A stretch of 43,930 bases of DNA, taken from JACQAI01 sp035507915 (GTDB lineage: Bacteria; Pseudomonadota; Alphaproteobacteria; Elsterales; Elsteraceae). The DNA lies in assembly GCA_035507915.1 (NCBI GenBank), contig DATJNS010000003.1, positions 1-43,930 on the forward strand, read 5' to 3'. Position numbers and translations under genes: made by a program. Positions 22,926 to 30,215 of the stretch are shown here, piece by piece. The notes below the pieces were generated by a model. That model did no database searches, had not been told where the DNA came from, and was given only the letters and a program-made list of their open reading frames with translations. The stretch's first letter is position 1; each line of letters starts with the position of its first letter.

Positions 22926-25102
22926 ATCACCCGACCGCGCACGTAACGTCGGTACGCGGCGGGCGGCACGTCCGAGAGGAGGGTCGCGAGCCGCTTGCCG
23001 TCGCGCACCACGAGCCGATGCAAGGCGCGCAGCAAGGCGTTGAGGCGCGTCCGCCGCCAGGGCACCAGGACCAGACCGACGTCGGCGAGCCGCCACAGCA
23101 TCAGGACGTCGGGACCCTGCATCAGCGCCGGGCTGTCGAGGATCACGAGGTCGTAGTGGCGACGCGCCTCGTCGACCAGCGCCGTGAGCGCCGGGGACGA
23201 CAGCACCTCGTGCAGGCGCTCCGACGGCTGGGTCGGCAGCACGTGCAGCCCGGAGACGACGTCGGTGCGGATCGGATTCATGCCGAGCTCGCGCCCGCGC
23301 ACCACTTCCTCGAGCCCGCCGCCGTCGGAGCATTGCAGCATCGCCGCGACCGCGGGGCCGCGCATGTTGCAGTCGACCAGCAGCACCTTCTGACCGGCGA
23401 GCGCCGAGCTGCGCGCGAGCGAGATCGAGAAGAACGTCTTGCCCGCGTTGGGCAGCGCCGAGGTGACCAGCACGACGCGCGGTGCGCGGGCCGCCGAGCG
23501 CGCCTCCAGGAGCGCGCCGACCGAGCGCACGGCCTCGGAGAACAGCGACTCGGGCCGGTCGATGACCTCCTCCACCGGCGCGTGGCCGCCGCGCGCCCGG
23601 CTCAGGTGCGGCACCAGGCCGAGGCACGGCAACCCGGTGATCGCCTCGGTCTGGCCGATGCCGCGGGCCCGATCGTCGGTGCGGTCGCGCAACGCGGCAA
23701 GCAGCAAGCCGACCATCAGGCCGCTGCCCAGCCCGAACGCCAGCACGAGCAGCGCCTTGGGCGCGGACGGCTTGACGGGCTCGACCGCCGGTGAGACCAG
23801 CCGCGCGTCGGCGCGCACCAGCAGCTCCTCGTCGGCCGCCTCGGTCGCGTGCGTCATATAGGCCGTGAGCTCGCCGCGGTCGGTCTCGACCTGTTGCTCG
23901 AGCTCGTGGATGCGGACGTCCGCGCTGTTGGCGGTGCTGACCGTGCGCTGCAGGCCCGCGATCGTGGCCTTGAGGCTCTGGACGCGGCTGCGCGCGACGT
24001 CGGCTTCCGCGGCGATCGATTGCGCGATCTTGTCGACCTCGACGGCGATCTTGCGCCGCAGATCGGCAAGCTCGACCTGGACGCCGCGTGCGGCGGGATA
24101 CTTGTCGCCGTAACGGCTGGCGATCTCTCCGGCCTGACGCAGCAATTGTGCTTCCTGATCGCGCAGGAGCTGAATCAGCGGCGAGGCGAGGACCTCGGGC
24201 GCGGCCTCGGCGTCGCCGGCGCCGCGCGCGATGTCGTGCAGGCTGCGCGCGCGTGCCTCGCGCTGGGCGAGTTCGGCGGTCGCCAGCACGAGCTGGCTGT
24301 TCAGCTCGGCGAGCTGTTGCTGGCTGACCGTCAGACCTTTGGTTTCGGTGATGTTGCTCTGCTGGCGCAACAGGCTGAGCCCCCACTCGGAATCATGCAG
24401 CTTGTTCCTGGCTTCCTCGGTGCGTCGCGTCAGCCAGCGGCTGAGCCGGCTGAGGCTTTCGGATTTGTATTCGAGCTGGTCGTCGAGATAGACCTGCGCC
24501 AGCGCATTGGCGGCCGCCTCGGCGAACTTGGGATCGCGCGCCTGATAGCGCACTTGGATGACGTAGGACCGGCCGTCGGTCGCCACGGATATGCCGCGCC
24601 GGAACTCGTCGACGACGTCGAGCAACCGGTAGGAGATCGCGGAGCGTGCCGTGTGCTGCTCGCGGCCGAACACGTGGGCCAGCCAGTCGGTGAGCCACGA
24701 CACCTCGACGAGCCAGGGCAGGTCGAGCCACGTGGGCTCTTCCGGCGCCGGAGGTCTCTCGACCAGACCGAGCTTCTCGACCGCCTGAGCCGCCATGCTC
24801 CACGATTCCAGCACCTGCACCTGGGTCCGGATGGTCGGCAGATCCAGGCCAAGGAAGCCGCCGGATTTGATATCGGTGTTGCCGTGGCCGTCGGGCACGG
24901 CGAGCGACAGCGTGGCTTCGGCGGTGTACTTGAAGGGCGCGACGCTGAGATAGCCGAGGGCCGTCACGACGCCCAGCAGGCAGGCGCCCGCGATGGTCCA
25001 AAAGCGTCGGCGCAAGACCTGGAGCGGACGCGGCCGACGCAGCTCGGCGGACAGCGGGTTGGCGGAGCCGACGCGCGGCGCGACTGTCGGGAGGTTGGCC
25101 AC
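22922..25102 (-). CDS. Wzc-like polysaccharide copolymerase / BY-kinase with altered Walker A'
   Basis: A 726-residue inner-membrane protein. The N-terminal Wzz part has TM1 at about residues 37-55 (FWTIAGACLLGVVTALGYL) and YTAEATLSLAVPD. A long coiled-coil region follows at about 225-430, then TM2 (KALLVLAFGLGSGLMVGLLL). The cytoplasmic ATPase domain at about 520-715 has Walker A SALPNAGKTFFSISLA, Walker A' VLLVDCNMRGP and Walker B YDLVILDSPAL. Usual BY-kinases have D-x-D-x-R in Walker A'; here it is D-C-N-M-R. The C terminus has only two tyrosines (AAYRRYVRGRVM) instead of a tyrosine cluster. It should control chain length and export, but kinase activity may be weak or altered. The start is GTG at 25102. 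No Wzb-type phosphatase gene is seen. Its TGA overlaps the fusion gene by 4 bases. Confidence 0.88.
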   Translation of the reverse strand: MANLPTVAPRVGSANPLSAELRRPRPLQVLRRRFWTIAGACLLGVVTALGYLSVAPFKYTAEATLSLAVPDGHGNTDIKSGGFLGLDLPTIRTQVQVLESWSMAAQAVEKLGLVERPPAPEEPTWLDLPWLVEVSWLTDWLAHVFGREQHTARSAISYRLLDVVDEFRRGISVATDGRSYVIQVRYQARDPKFAEAAANALAQVYLDDQLEYKSESLSRLSRWLTRRTEEARNKLHDSEWGLSLLRQQSNITETKGLTVSQQQLAELNSQLVLATAELAQREARARSLHDIARGAGDAEAAPEVLASPLIQLLRDQEAQLLRQAGEIASRYGDKYPAARGVQVELADLRRKIAVEVDKIAQSIAAEADVARSRVQSLKATIAGLQRTVSTANSADVRIHELEQQVETDRGELTAYMTHATEAADEELLVRADARLVSPAVEPVKPSAPKALLVLAFGLGSGLMVGLLLAALRDRTDDRARGIGQTEAITGLPCLGLVPHLSRARGGHAPVEEVIDRPESLFSEAVRSVGALLEARSAARAPRVVLVTSALPNAGKTFFSISLARSSALAGQKVLLVDCNMRGPAVAAMLQCSDGGGLEEVVRGRELGMNPIRTDVVSGLHVLPTQPSERLHEVLSSPALTALVDEARRHYDLVILDSPALMQGPDVLMLWRLADVGLVLVPWRRTRLNALLRALHRLVVRDGKRLATLLSDVPPAAYRRYVRGRVM

Positions 25103-25150
25103 GCGAGGGCTACTCGGACCGCTGGGTGTCGGCGTCCGTTGCGCGGCAGA

Positions 25151-25336
25151 TCACGCGCCGGAAGGCGGCTCATCGGCGGAAACACCGATATCGGCCGCGA
25201 TCTCATCGGCGACGTCCGGGGTGATGCCGGTGAACCGCACGAGCCGGTCGTTCCCGGGACACTGCCCGTCCGCAGCGAAGAGGCGCGCGCCGCGCGGCAT
25301 CGCGAAGCGGCTTCGGTCGGCCGACGAGATGTTCAT
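25151..25336 (-). CDS. Small hypothetical protein at the head of the wzc-pse operon
   Basis: A 61-residue ORF starting MNISSADRSRFAMPRGARLF and ending GVSADEPPSGA; no family recognised. The ATG at 25336 has GGGAG 10 bases upstream. It ends 48 bases before the wzc start and lies 70 bases downstream of a TTAC array pointing at it, so it would be the first translated ORF of the minus-strand operon. The acidic C-terminal half (VADEIAADIGVSADE) reads like real protein. It could be a small regulator or a leader ORF. A 12-codon longer start at 25372 is possible. Confidence 0.5.
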   Translation of the reverse strand: MNISSADRSRFAMPRGARLFAADGQCPGNDRLVRFTGITPDVADEIAADIGVSADEPPSGA

Positions 25337-25406
25337 GGCCACTGGCTCCCGGTTCGGCGCTCGCGAGCGCACCAGGGAGTGTCGAGCCGCCTCGACGGCG
25401 AGCCCA

Positions 25407-25430
25407 GTTAAGATTGGTCAGCGATTGTAA
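25407..25430 (-). promoter_or_regulatory. Three-unit TNAC array upstream of the wzc-pse operon
   Basis: On the minus strand: TTAC (25430-25427), TGAC (25420-25417), TAAC (25410-25407), each 10 bases apart. It closely matches the array at 31613-31636; both have TGAC followed by a base and AATCT. It ends 70 bases before the ATG at 25336. Confidence 0.6.
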
Positions 25431-25564
25431 GATGCTCGCGGGTTCAACAGTTCGGCGGCAAATCGCCTATTGGAAATACTGTCCGGGCGACTTTATAGAC
25501 CTTGAGAGAGAAGACAGTGTGAACATACTGAAGACGCGGACACGAAGATTTCAACCTTTAATAT

Positions 25565-25578
25565 GTAAATCTTTGTAA
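25565..25578 (-). promoter_or_regulatory. Two-unit TTAC array in the AT-rich control region
   Basis: GTAA at 25565 and again at 25575 on the plus strand read as TTAC-N6-TTAC on the minus strand, with a degenerate GGAA at 25585. It lies 176 bases before the regulator gene at 25754 and faces the wzc side, so it may serve either direction, including autoregulation. Confidence 0.5.
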
Positions 25579-25753
25579 GCCAAAGGAACCGATTTAGATG
25601 AAAAGTAGTCAATCATATTGATAATTTGTTAGGACAATCGAGTGTAGAACAGTAAGGGTGTGCAATTGAACAGCTGATAATCAAGTGCTCGATAGAGCCG
25701 GACAAAGGGGCGTTCAGGGAATGGCGGAAGGCGCAGCATCAATGGGGGGCACT

Positions 25754-26500
25754 ATGACGGCTGCTGTAGCGCGAGACACGAAAGGCCAGGCGCGGCCCAA
25801 GCCGCACGTGCTGATCGTCGAGGACGACCCTGCCGTCGCGAAGCTCATCAAGAACTATCTCGATCGCGAGGGCCACATCGTCGTCGTCGTCGATACCGTC
25901 GCCGACATGCGCAAGACCGTCGAGGGCAGCAAGGTCGATCTCGTCATCCTCGACGTCGGACTGCCCGACGAGGATGGCTGGACGGCCTTGCGCTGGCTGC
26001 GCGCCCGCGGCGAGATCCCGGTCCTCATGCTGACCGGCAAGGGCGATACGGTCGACAAGGTGATCGGCCTCGAACTCGGCGCCGACGATTATCTCGCCAA
26101 GCCGTTCGACCTGCGCGAGCTGTTGGCGCGGCTGCACAGCATCAAGCGGCGGGCCGATCGGGCGCCGGCGCAGGACGAGCCCGCGGGCGATGTCGTCACC
26201 TTCTCCGGCTGGGTGCTCGATATGGCGAGCCAGCAGCTCAAGACCGAGGCGGGCAAGGTCATGCACCTGACCCAAGCGGAGTACCGCATCCTCGTGCTGC
26301 TGGCGCGCAACCCGCGCAAGGCGGTCACGCGCGACCAGCTGATGACGACGGCGGCTGGGCGCGAGTGGGCGCCGCTCGATCGCAGCATCGACGTGCACAT
26401 CAGCAACCTGCGGCGCAAGCTCGATCCCGATCCCACCCAGCCGAGCCTGATCCGCACGGTGCGCGGCAGCGGCTATATGTTCGTCCCCAATCGCGGCTAG
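25754..26500 (+). CDS. OmpR/PhoB-family response regulator, orphan
   Basis: The 248-residue protein (from ATG 25754) has a receiver domain with HVLIVEDDPAVAKLI, the phospho-acceptor Asp in VDLVILDVGLPDEDGW, the Thr region VLMLTGKG and Lys in DDYLAKPFDLREL. The C-terminal winged-helix domain (about residues 145-245) has LTQAEYRILVLLARNP, the recognition helix region SIDVHISNLRRKLDPD and the wing IRTVRGSGYMF. Starts at 25685, 25721 and 25742 are also in frame; I prefer 25754 because a run of G lies 5 bases upstream and the receiver begins soon after. Family members bind direct repeats spaced 10 or 11 bases, the format of the TTAC arrays in this window. No kinase gene is adjacent. It is the best candidate for the locus regulator (inference). 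Confidence 0.92.
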   Translation: MTAAVARDTKGQARPKPHVLIVEDDPAVAKLIKNYLDREGHIVVVVDTVADMRKTVEGSKVDLVILDVGLPDEDGWTALRWLRARGEIPVLMLTGKGDTVDKVIGLELGADDYLAKPFDLRELLARLHSIKRRADRAPAQDEPAGDVVTFSGWVLDMASQQLKTEAGKVMHLTQAEYRILVLLARNPRKAVTRDQLMTTAAGREWAPLDRSIDVHISNLRRKLDPDPTQPSLIRTVRGSGYMFVPNRG

Positions 26501-26533
26501 TCCGCGCGGGCGGGCCTGGTCTCTTGCCTGGGC

Positions 26534-27091
26534 CTAGAACATGCGTTCGGGCACCCGGATCAGGTCGCCGGGAAGCACCGGACTGGCCTCGCCGACCGCG
26601 TACTGCCGCGCTTCGGGATCGCCGAAATGCGCGACCGTGATGCTGCGCTTGGATGCGCGATAGGTGTAGCCGCCGGCGATCGCCACCGCATGCGCCACCG
26701 TCATGCCGGCAACGTACGGATAGGGCCCGGGCTTCTGCACCTCGCCCAGGATGTAGAACGGTCGATAGGTCAGCACGCTGACGGTGACGTGCGGATCCTT
26801 GACGTAGCCCTCTGCAAGTCGGTGTTCGATCGCCTGCTCCAGCGCGCGCGCCGTCTTGCCTTGCGCCTCGACCCGGCCGCCCAGCTTGAGCGCGAGCGCG
26901 CCCGCACTGTCGATGTCGTACTCGCCCGATAGGTCGGGCTCGCCGAACACGTCGATCCGCAGATGGTCGCCGGCGCCCAGACGATATTCCTCGCGCGGGC
27001 CCTCGGTCGGCAGCGGCGGCGCCGCACCGGCGCAGGCGGCGAGCAGGCCGATGGCCGCCAAGAGCGCCGCGAGGTTGAACCGTCGTCGCAT
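26534..27091 (-). CDS. Polysaccharide export lipoprotein, short Wza/GumB-like
   Basis: The 185-residue protein has a lipoprotein signal (LAALLAAIGLLAACAG, with the acylated Cys in LAAC). A Poly_export domain follows (YRLGAGDHLRIDVFGEPDLS; GYVKDPHVTVSVL), then one SLBB-like segment (FYILGEVQKPGPYPYVAGM; AVAIAGGYTYRAS). It ends GDLIRVPERMF without the later SLBB copy and C-terminal helix of E. coli Wza, so it resembles the short GumB-type proteins. It would form the periplasmic export ring together with Wzc. The ATG at 27091 has AGGG 8 bases upstream; a GTG at 27100 is also possible. It lies directly downstream of the beta-barrel gene and ends 33 bases from the convergent regulator gene. Confidence 0.9.
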   Translation of the reverse strand: MRRRFNLAALLAAIGLLAACAGAAPPLPTEGPREEYRLGAGDHLRIDVFGEPDLSGEYDIDSAGALALKLGGRVEAQGKTARALEQAIEHRLAEGYVKDPHVTVSVLTYRPFYILGEVQKPGPYPYVAGMTVAHAVAIAGGYTYRASKRSITVAHFGDPEARQYAVGEASPVLPGDLIRVPERMF

Positions 27092-27101
27092 CACCGCCAC
27101 C

Positions 27102-28472
27102 CTAGAGTTTTCCGGTCAATCGCACGAGCGCCACGACCTGATTGAAGTTCGTATCGGCGAAGTTGGCGTCGCGCTGCGCGAAGCTCACCGAGGGGCCGAT
27201 GCTGATCGCATCCGTGACGGCGTAGCGCGCGCCGGCGTTGAGTTCCGTGAACACGTCGTGTCGTCCCTGTCCGATGTAGGTGCGTTCGGCCCGGAAGATC
27301 GAGGCGCTGAGCAGCACCGAGCGCAGCAGCTCGTGATCGATCGCGACGTCGAACGCGGTTTGACGATAACCGGAGGTGCCGTCGAACGCGGCATCCTCGA
27401 TCGTATAGCCCGCCTCGGCGCGCACGGTCGTCAGCAGGGTCGGCGTCCACGTCAGGCTGGCGCCGTAGGCCGGCGCGACGAACGACTGGATGTGCGTCGA
27501 CACGAACTCCTGCTGGGTGATGCCCCCGAAGATCTGGCCGGACAACGGACCGCCCGGGGTCAGCTCGATGCCGGCCACGTGTTGGTAATTGTGGGAATCC
27601 CGGTCGATGCCGCCGACCAGCTGCGTGTAGACCGTGTCGCGGAAGCGGGTCTGCACGAACAGCTGCGTGGTCTGCGGCACCAGTGCGTAGCCGAGCCGCA
27701 GCCGCGGCATGAATGCCGTGCGGTCGAGGATGCCGGTGTCGATCGGGCCGGACGGCGACGGCACCTCGAGGTAGGTGTAGTCGTCGAAGCGCAGCTCGAG
27801 ATCGGCGCTCGCCCGTCCCAGGTGGCCCGTGTAGGCGGTGCGCGCCTGGAACAGGTCGAAGGTGGTCGGCTCGCTGCCGCGGGTGTCGTTCGGTGAGCCG
27901 CGCGGCTCGTGGCCGCGCTCGAACAGCGCGCCGCCCGACAGCGCGTTGGCGCCGTCGATGTCGTAGCGACCTTCCGCGAGGACGCGGCCGTCGGTGTAGT
28001 CCTCGCTCGAAAATCGGGAATACAAACCTTGCTGGAGCGATGCCGACAGGCTCGCGGCGTGGGTTCCCCACAACGACGTCGCGCCGATCGACGGCGCGAT
28101 CACGGTGGTCTCGTCGCTCTTGGCGTGACCGGGCTGGGCGAAGATGTTGTCGTTGTAGACCTCGCCGACATCGATGCGTGGCGCGACCAGGAAGTCGTCG
28201 ACCACGGTGCCCGGCGCCTGTGGTCGGCCTTCGCGCGCCGCGTAGTATGAGAAGTCGAGCGGCACCGGCGCGGTCCGGAAATATCCGGGCGCCGCGAAGC
28301 GTCCCGACGGGTCGCCCAGCGCGAGCTCGGTCGTGGAGGCCGGCGGATTGGCCGGCTGCAGCGCCGCGGATTGCGGCCATGCGGGTTGCGCGCTCGTCAA
28401 AACCAAGAGCCATCCAACGATTTGAGGATCAAACCACTTTGGTACCAATCGTTGTGGATGGCGTTCGAACAC
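27102..28472 (-). CDS. Outer-membrane beta-barrel protein (BBP2-like) of the EPS locus
   Basis: About 456 residues. A signal-like segment (QIVGWLLVLTSAQPAWPQSA) is followed by APRIDVGEVYNDNIFAQPGH, typical of outer-membrane beta-barrels of the BBP2 type found beside EPS export genes. Alternating amphipathic strands run to the C terminus, which ends VVALVRLTGKL. Since the partner Wza is short and lacks its own outer-membrane helix, this barrel is a candidate outer-membrane channel or anchor. The start is uncertain: I chose GTG 28472 because the open frame upstream enters an A+T-richer promoter-like region and overlaps the divergent gene. It stops 10 bases before the wza ATG; the two form an operon. 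Confidence 0.78.
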   Translation of the reverse strand: MFERHPQRLVPKWFDPQIVGWLLVLTSAQPAWPQSAALQPANPPASTTELALGDPSGRFAAPGYFRTAPVPLDFSYYAAREGRPQAPGTVVDDFLVAPRIDVGEVYNDNIFAQPGHAKSDETTVIAPSIGATSLWGTHAASLSASLQQGLYSRFSSEDYTDGRVLAEGRYDIDGANALSGGALFERGHEPRGSPNDTRGSEPTTFDLFQARTAYTGHLGRASADLELRFDDYTYLEVPSPSGPIDTGILDRTAFMPRLRLGYALVPQTTQLFVQTRFRDTVYTQLVGGIDRDSHNYQHVAGIELTPGGPLSGQIFGGITQQEFVSTHIQSFVAPAYGASLTWTPTLLTTVRAEAGYTIEDAAFDGTSGYRQTAFDVAIDHELLRSVLLSASIFRAERTYIGQGRHDVFTELNAGARYAVTDAISIGPSVSFAQRDANFADTNFNQVVALVRLTGKL

Positions 28473-28491
28473 CCACGCGATATAGCACCCC

Positions 28492-28505
28492 GAGTCAGAC
28501 GACTC
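28492..28505. promoter_or_regulatory. GAGTC-N4-GACTC inverted repeat in the divergent promoter region
   Basis: GAGTC (28492-28496) and GACTC (28501-28505) form an inverted repeat in the gap between the barrel gene (start 28472) and the glycosyltransferase (start 28609). Both arms are GANTC sites, the CcrM methylation sequence of alphaproteobacteria. A single GTAA at 28518 has no 10-base partner. The gap is A+T-richer than its flanks and shows no gene. Confidence 0.35.
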
Positions 28506-28608
28506 AAATATTGGTTTGTAAGGAATCGATTCGATGCCTTGTCGACGCGAAGTCGTGATGCCATGAACGGTCGGGTCGCCTGACCGCATGACCGGGAGCG
28601 CCGACGGG

Positions 28609-30024
28609 ATGCACCTCGCTTTTCTGGTCAACCAGCATGTGACGCGGCCCTATGCCGACCTCGCCCGCGCGCTGGAGGCCAAGGGCCATGCCGTGTTCTG
28701 GCTGTCGCCGAGCCGGCGCTGGTCGCGTTGGCTCGGTGCTGGGGGATGGCTTGGCGAGCGTGTGCTCAGCCTGCCCGATCTCGCGCCTGCTTGGCGCGCC
28801 ATGCCGCTCGCAGCCGCGCGCCATGCGTTGGCACCGCTCGACGCCGCCTCCGGTCTCTCCATCGCCAACGTGATCCTGATGGACCGCGCGCTGCGCCGGC
28901 GGTCGAGCGCGGTCGCCTACGGCTTTCTCGCGGTCGCCGCGGAGGCGATCGGGCGGTTCCTGGTCGAGCACGACATTCGGGTCTGCTTCGGCGAGGCGAC
29001 CTGGGCCTGGGAAATCCTCACCTGGATGGTCTGTCGATCGCTCGGCCGACAGTGCCTCGCGTTCACGACGGTCCGCGTGCCGCCCGACCGTTTCGCCTTC
29101 TTCGATTCGGCGACCCATCAGGTGATCGAGCATCGCGCCATCGAGTCGAGCGACCGCGCGTGGGCGGCCGAGTTCATTGCGGCCTACCGCGCGCGCCCCG
29201 ATCCGACCGAGCGGGCGGCGCCGATGCCGGCGGCCCTGCGCGTCCGGCGCCACTGGTTCGAGGAGCTGTGCCTCGCGCTGGCGCACCCGCGACTCGGCCG
29301 CGACGACATGACGATCGCGCCGCTGCGCGCGCGCGTCGGCAATCGCCTGCGGCTGGCCGCCAATGCCGCGATGCTACGTTGGTCGCCGCCATTCGAGTCG
29401 GCGGCGACGCGGCCGTCCGACCAGCGCTTCGTCCTGTTCTGTCTGCACCATCAGCCGGAGGCGTCGATCGACGTCGTCGCCGCGCTGCACAGCGACCAGG
29501 CGCACGCGGTCGAACGCCTGGCACGGCTGTTGCCGGCGAGCCACGAGCTGTGGGTCAAGGAGCATGCGCCTTGGCTGGGCGATCGCTCGCGGCGTTGGCT
29601 CGCGCGCTTGGCGCGCCTGCCGGGCGTTCGGCTGGTCGATCCCGCCGAGAGCTCGCTCGCATTGATGCGGCGCGCCGATCTCGTGGTCAGCCCTTCGGGC
29701 ACGGTCGCCTACGAGGCCGCGCTGCTCGGCATTCCGGCGGCGACCTTGGCGACCCTCTACTTCAGCCGCCTGATGGTGGCGCAAGGCGATCCCCTGTCGT
29801 GGAACCTCGCGGCGATCCTCGATCGGCCGCGCGATCCGGACGATGGACGCCCGGCCCAGTTCTTGGCGTGGCTGCACGCGCAATCCTTCGCCGGATGTCC
29901 CGATCGCCTGGCGGGCGCTGCGATGGCCGGCCGCGCCGACGAGCCAAACCTGACATCGGTGCTCGCGGGGTTCGACGTGATCCTGCGCTGGATCGCCCGT
30001 CAGCTCCCGGCCGCCGCCGCATGA
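28609..30024 (+). CDS. Capsule/Kdo-transferase-like glycosyltransferase
   Basis: The 471-residue protein starts MHLAFLVNQHVTRPYADLAR. Its C-terminal half has FVLFCLHHQPEASIDVVAAL, HELWVKEHAPWLGDR and VVSPSGTVAYEAALLGIPAA. This combination is seen in capsule polysaccharide synthesis proteins of the KpsS/KpsC and Kdo-transferase group, GT-B enzymes that often use CMP-activated ulosonic acids. Because the locus makes CMP-pseudaminic acid, this is my candidate for the transferase that uses it (inference). The ATG at 28609 has GGGAG 10 bases upstream; an in-frame ATG at 28588 lacks a ribosome site. The 3' end overlaps the next small ORF by 4 bases. Confidence 0.72.
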   Translation: MHLAFLVNQHVTRPYADLARALEAKGHAVFWLSPSRRWSRWLGAGGWLGERVLSLPDLAPAWRAMPLAAARHALAPLDAASGLSIANVILMDRALRRRSSAVAYGFLAVAAEAIGRFLVEHDIRVCFGEATWAWEILTWMVCRSLGRQCLAFTTVRVPPDRFAFFDSATHQVIEHRAIESSDRAWAAEFIAAYRARPDPTERAAPMPAALRVRRHWFEELCLALAHPRLGRDDMTIAPLRARVGNRLRLAANAAMLRWSPPFESAATRPSDQRFVLFCLHHQPEASIDVVAALHSDQAHAVERLARLLPASHELWVKEHAPWLGDRSRRWLARLARLPGVRLVDPAESSLALMRRADLVVSPSGTVAYEAALLGIPAATLATLYFSRLMVAQGDPLSWNLAAILDRPRDPDDGRPAQFLAWLHAQSFAGCPDRLAGAAMAGRADEPNLTSVLAGFDVILRWIARQLPAAAA

Positions 30025-30215
30025 TCGCGAAGCGGGACGGGTCGCGCATCGGATGGCCGATCGGCCGTCGTCGCCTGCTCACCTGGCTGTGCGCCTTGCC
30101 GGTATGCGGGATGATGCGCCGCTTGCCGGTCGAGACGCCCGCGGCGGCGTTCTTCGCCGACGGCACGGGCTTTCGCGAACCGGCGTCTCGCGCCGACGCC
30201 CGGTTTCAACCGTAG
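30021..30215 (+). CDS. Small hypothetical ORF overlapping the glycosyltransferase stop
   Basis: A 64-residue ORF, starting MIAKRDGSRIGWPIGRRRLL, whose ATG lies in an ATGA overlap with the upstream stop. There is a short hydrophobic stretch (LLTWLCALPVCGMM) after a basic patch, like a weak membrane or signal segment. The end overlaps the convergent binding-protein gene by 10 bases. No family recognised. The coupled start is the only positive evidence. Confidence 0.35.
   Translation: MIAKRDGSRIGWPIGRRRLLTWLCALPVCGMMRRLPVETPAAAFFADGTGFREPASRADARFQP

Larger units (their letters stand above)
25337..25753. other. AT-rich non-coding divergent control region
   Basis: 417 bases without a convincing gene, between the minus-strand wzc operon and the plus-strand response regulator. 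From about 25440 to 25680 it is visibly A+T-rich compared with everything around it. It holds two TTAC arrays (25407-25430 and 25565-25578). No clear sigma-70 boxes stand out, although AT-rich hexamers are frequent. It is the largest intergenic space in the window and probably the main control region of the locus. Confidence 0.65.

Noticed and set aside
20640..22946. Plus-strand open frame of 768 codons opposite pseG and the fusion gene
   Set aside because: No motifs; the opposite strand carries complete enzyme domains.
22926..24386. Upstream extension of the cytidylyltransferase-aminotransferase frame into wzc
   Set aside because: The extension is Arg/Ala-rich and lies wholly inside wzc; the GTG overlapping the wzc stop gives a normal SpsF N terminus.
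25476..25518. Possible stem ACTGTC/GACAGT in the AT-rich control region
   Set aside because: Only six pairs with a loop of about 29 bases; not distinguishable from chance.
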